Positions 63,008-64,000 of a DNA stretch of 64,000 nt are shown here, in pieces (the stretch's first letter is position 1; each line of letters begins with the position of its first letter). The position numbers were made by a program, and so were the translations under genes. Source of the stretch: Frigidibacter sp037095735 (lineage in GTDB: Bacteria; Pseudomonadota; Alphaproteobacteria; Rhodobacterales; Rhodobacteraceae). The DNA lies in NCBI RefSeq assembly GCF_037095735.1, contig NZ_JBAWKD010000014.1:16160-80159 (forward strand). The letters run 5' to 3'. The notes under the pieces are model-generated. The model was not told the DNA's origin and made no database searches. It was given only the letters and a program-made list of their open reading frames with translations.

Positions 63008-63478
63008 GGCGGCTCCGGGGTTTGCCCGAAGACTGATCCCGGAAATTCTGCTGCGTGAATGTTCGCAAGCCGGAATTATCGGGCCGGAGTCGTTGTTGAT
63101 CGCGAATGCGGCAGCCAGCTTCGCGTTTGCATCGCGAAGCGGCAGCGGCGCGACGTTCGCGCCCGTTCCTCGATCGTCTGGAGAGGGTCGCCCCCGCTGA
63201 GCGCCGGGGCTGTCAAGACGATGCGCCCGGCCGAGGGGACTCGACCGGGCGCCTGTGTGGTGCTCGCAGATGGCCGACCTTGTGTGGCGTACCAAGCAAC
63301 ATCACTCACCGGCCGCAAAATTATCTTTATAAATCAATGGTCGAGAGTTCTGATGTCGCATCGATTTGCTCCAAAATTTCAGAAAGAATGCCCGCAACTG
63401 TGCCGTAATGTCCCGCGCTGCGGAGCCACATGCTCCGCAGCTACACATTGCACTCAAGCAGTGATGAAACGCTGCGAG
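63008..63478. other. AT-enriched intergenic region at island boundary
   Basis: About 470 bases with no convincing gene. Base composition drops toward AT from about 63300. A perfect hairpin, GCTGCGGAG (63417-63425) and CTCCGCAGC (63433-63441) with a 7-base loop, lies 38 bases past the mcrC stop on the minus strand and may be its terminator, although no T-run follows. The Lrp promoter should be near 63010-63110. Confidence 0.5.
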
Positions 63479-63900
63479 CTACGCAGCCTCGGATTTTGAC
63501 AGGACACTTTGAACCAACGCCTCAAGGGCCTGTACATGCGCGCGCGACGGGCCTGTTACGTCTAGAGTGGCGACAACCAGATTCTCTTTCGCACCCGCAT
63601 TCGCGATAGCATAGCAGGTCCGGATTGGATCGGGTGGCAAATCGCCGTAATGTGGGTAGAGAAGCATTACGTTCTGGCACTGATAGAGTTGGCTGTACGC
63701 CATCAACTGGTACACATCAGCCTGACTGACACCCTGCTTCGGGTCGTCAATGCGAGGCGACATCCTTTTCCACTTTGTGTCGATGACAAGCACTGTCCGA
63801 TCGCCTTGGCGAATGATGAGGTCCGGCTTGGTCCGAAAGCGCCCTGTACTCTCTTCGAACAGGCAGTCTCGGTGGCCGCCTTGCGCTGAGACACGGGACC
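63479..63900 (-). pseudogene. mcrC: McrC fragment, 5' part lost at an IS insertion
   Basis: The C-terminal part of McrC, the nuclease subunit of the McrBC modification-dependent restriction system, about 140 residues. The PD-(D/E)xK site is visible: KPDLIIRQG followed by VLVIDTKWKRM (Asp, then Asp-x-Lys). DVYQLMAYSQLYQ and LLYPHYG are McrC-typical. From 63901 upstream (in gene direction) the sequence is IS-derived, so the N-terminal part that binds McrB is missing here. Codon composition is less GC-rich than its neighbours, indicating transfer. It is probably inactive. Confidence 0.8.
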
Positions 63901-64000
63901 TGGTCTGCCCCCTGAAAAGTGGTCCTCCCTGAAGTAGGCTTTCAAGCCAGATGGAGGACGGAATATGGGACAGAAGAAGCACAAGCCGGAAGAGATTGTC
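63901..64000 (+). mobile_element. Left end of an IS3-family element, runs off window
   Basis: The element appears to start at TGGTCTGCCCCCTG (63901), a 5'-TG terminal repeat of IS3-family form, exactly where the mcrC homology stops. The transposase start with its ribosome-binding site follows. The target duplication and right end are outside the window. Confidence 0.7.
63965..64000 (+). CDS. IS3-family transposase OrfA, N-terminal 12 codons
   Basis: ATG 63965 follows GGAGG (63953-63957) by seven bases and encodes MGQKKHKPEEIV. That is the usual start of a helix-turn-helix OrfA protein of IS3-family elements, the DNA-binding component that is joined to the OrfB integrase by frameshifting. It is cut by the right edge. 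Confidence 0.75.
   Translation, partial: MGQKKHKPEEIV

Noticed and set aside
63059..63499. A 146-codon plus-strand ORF
   Set aside because: No motif, no ribosome-binding site, and it crosses a hairpin and the mcrC stop; treated as chance.

Overview
The window is high-GC, tightly packed alphaproteobacterial DNA, most likely from the Rhodobacterales (Paracoccus/Rhodovulum type). This is inferred from the run of peptide, polyamine and amino-acid ABC importers with Tat-exported binding proteins, the frequent 4-base ATGA overlaps, and an insertion-sequence remnant of a type common in that group. It reads as accessory replicon or genomic-island material: uptake-plus-catabolism modules, each with its own regulator, around an exopolysaccharide (EPS)/glycan cluster.

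Layout. (1) 1-7050: a peptide-type ABC importer (binding protein, two permeases, ATPase running off the left edge) in one operon with a RidA protein and a D-amino-acid-oxidase-like flavoprotein, divergent from a LysR regulator. (2) 7283-7672: a decayed IS5-family element. (3) 7848-20590: glycan genes: two methyltransferases, a UDP-sugar dehydrogenase, a secreted polysaccharide lyase, a polysaccharide deacetylase-like protein and four glycosyltransferases. It includes a minus-strand operon of three glycosyltransferases, a 907-residue ABC exporter whose ATPase domain has lost key catalytic residues, and a stand-alone cyclic-nucleotide-binding protein. The exporter gene is split in the given sequence by an assembly join (one N flanked by an exact 115-base duplication). 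Collapsing the duplication restores one open frame. (4) 20674-26642: a second peptide/oligosaccharide-type ABC importer, followed by two more glycosyltransferases and a histidine phosphatase (26803-29362).

(5) 29388-38776: an eight-gene catabolic operon (SDR, flavoprotein, HyuA, HyuB, Rid protein, DeoR regulator, enolase-superfamily dehydratase, GhrA-like reductase), divergent from a third peptide-type importer (39160-44236) that ends in a good intrinsic terminator. (6) 44702-52051: a GntR-controlled polyamine-type importer operon with a creatinase-like M24 protein, a class I glutamine amidotransferase and a DapA-family lyase/aldolase. Two perfect 10-base palindromes one helical turn apart precede the regulator. 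(7) 52285-63007: a LysR/BASS-transporter pair; a DUF1989 protein, two agmatinase-family ureohydrolases and an amino-acid ABC importer in one operon; then a LysR regulator, a flavin monooxygenase and an Lrp regulator.

(8) 63008-64000: composition shifts toward AT, and a 5'-truncated mcrC (McrBC restriction system) abuts the left end of an IS3-family element, whose transposase starts at 63965.

Modules 5, 6 and 7 converge on nitrogen-rich small molecules (hydantoin-like rings, amidines/guanidines, polyamine-like cations). The candidate for an undescribed system is the degenerate ABC exporter plus cyclic-nucleotide-binding protein plus glycosyltransferase operon at 13531-20590. No tRNA, rRNA or CRISPR array was seen.
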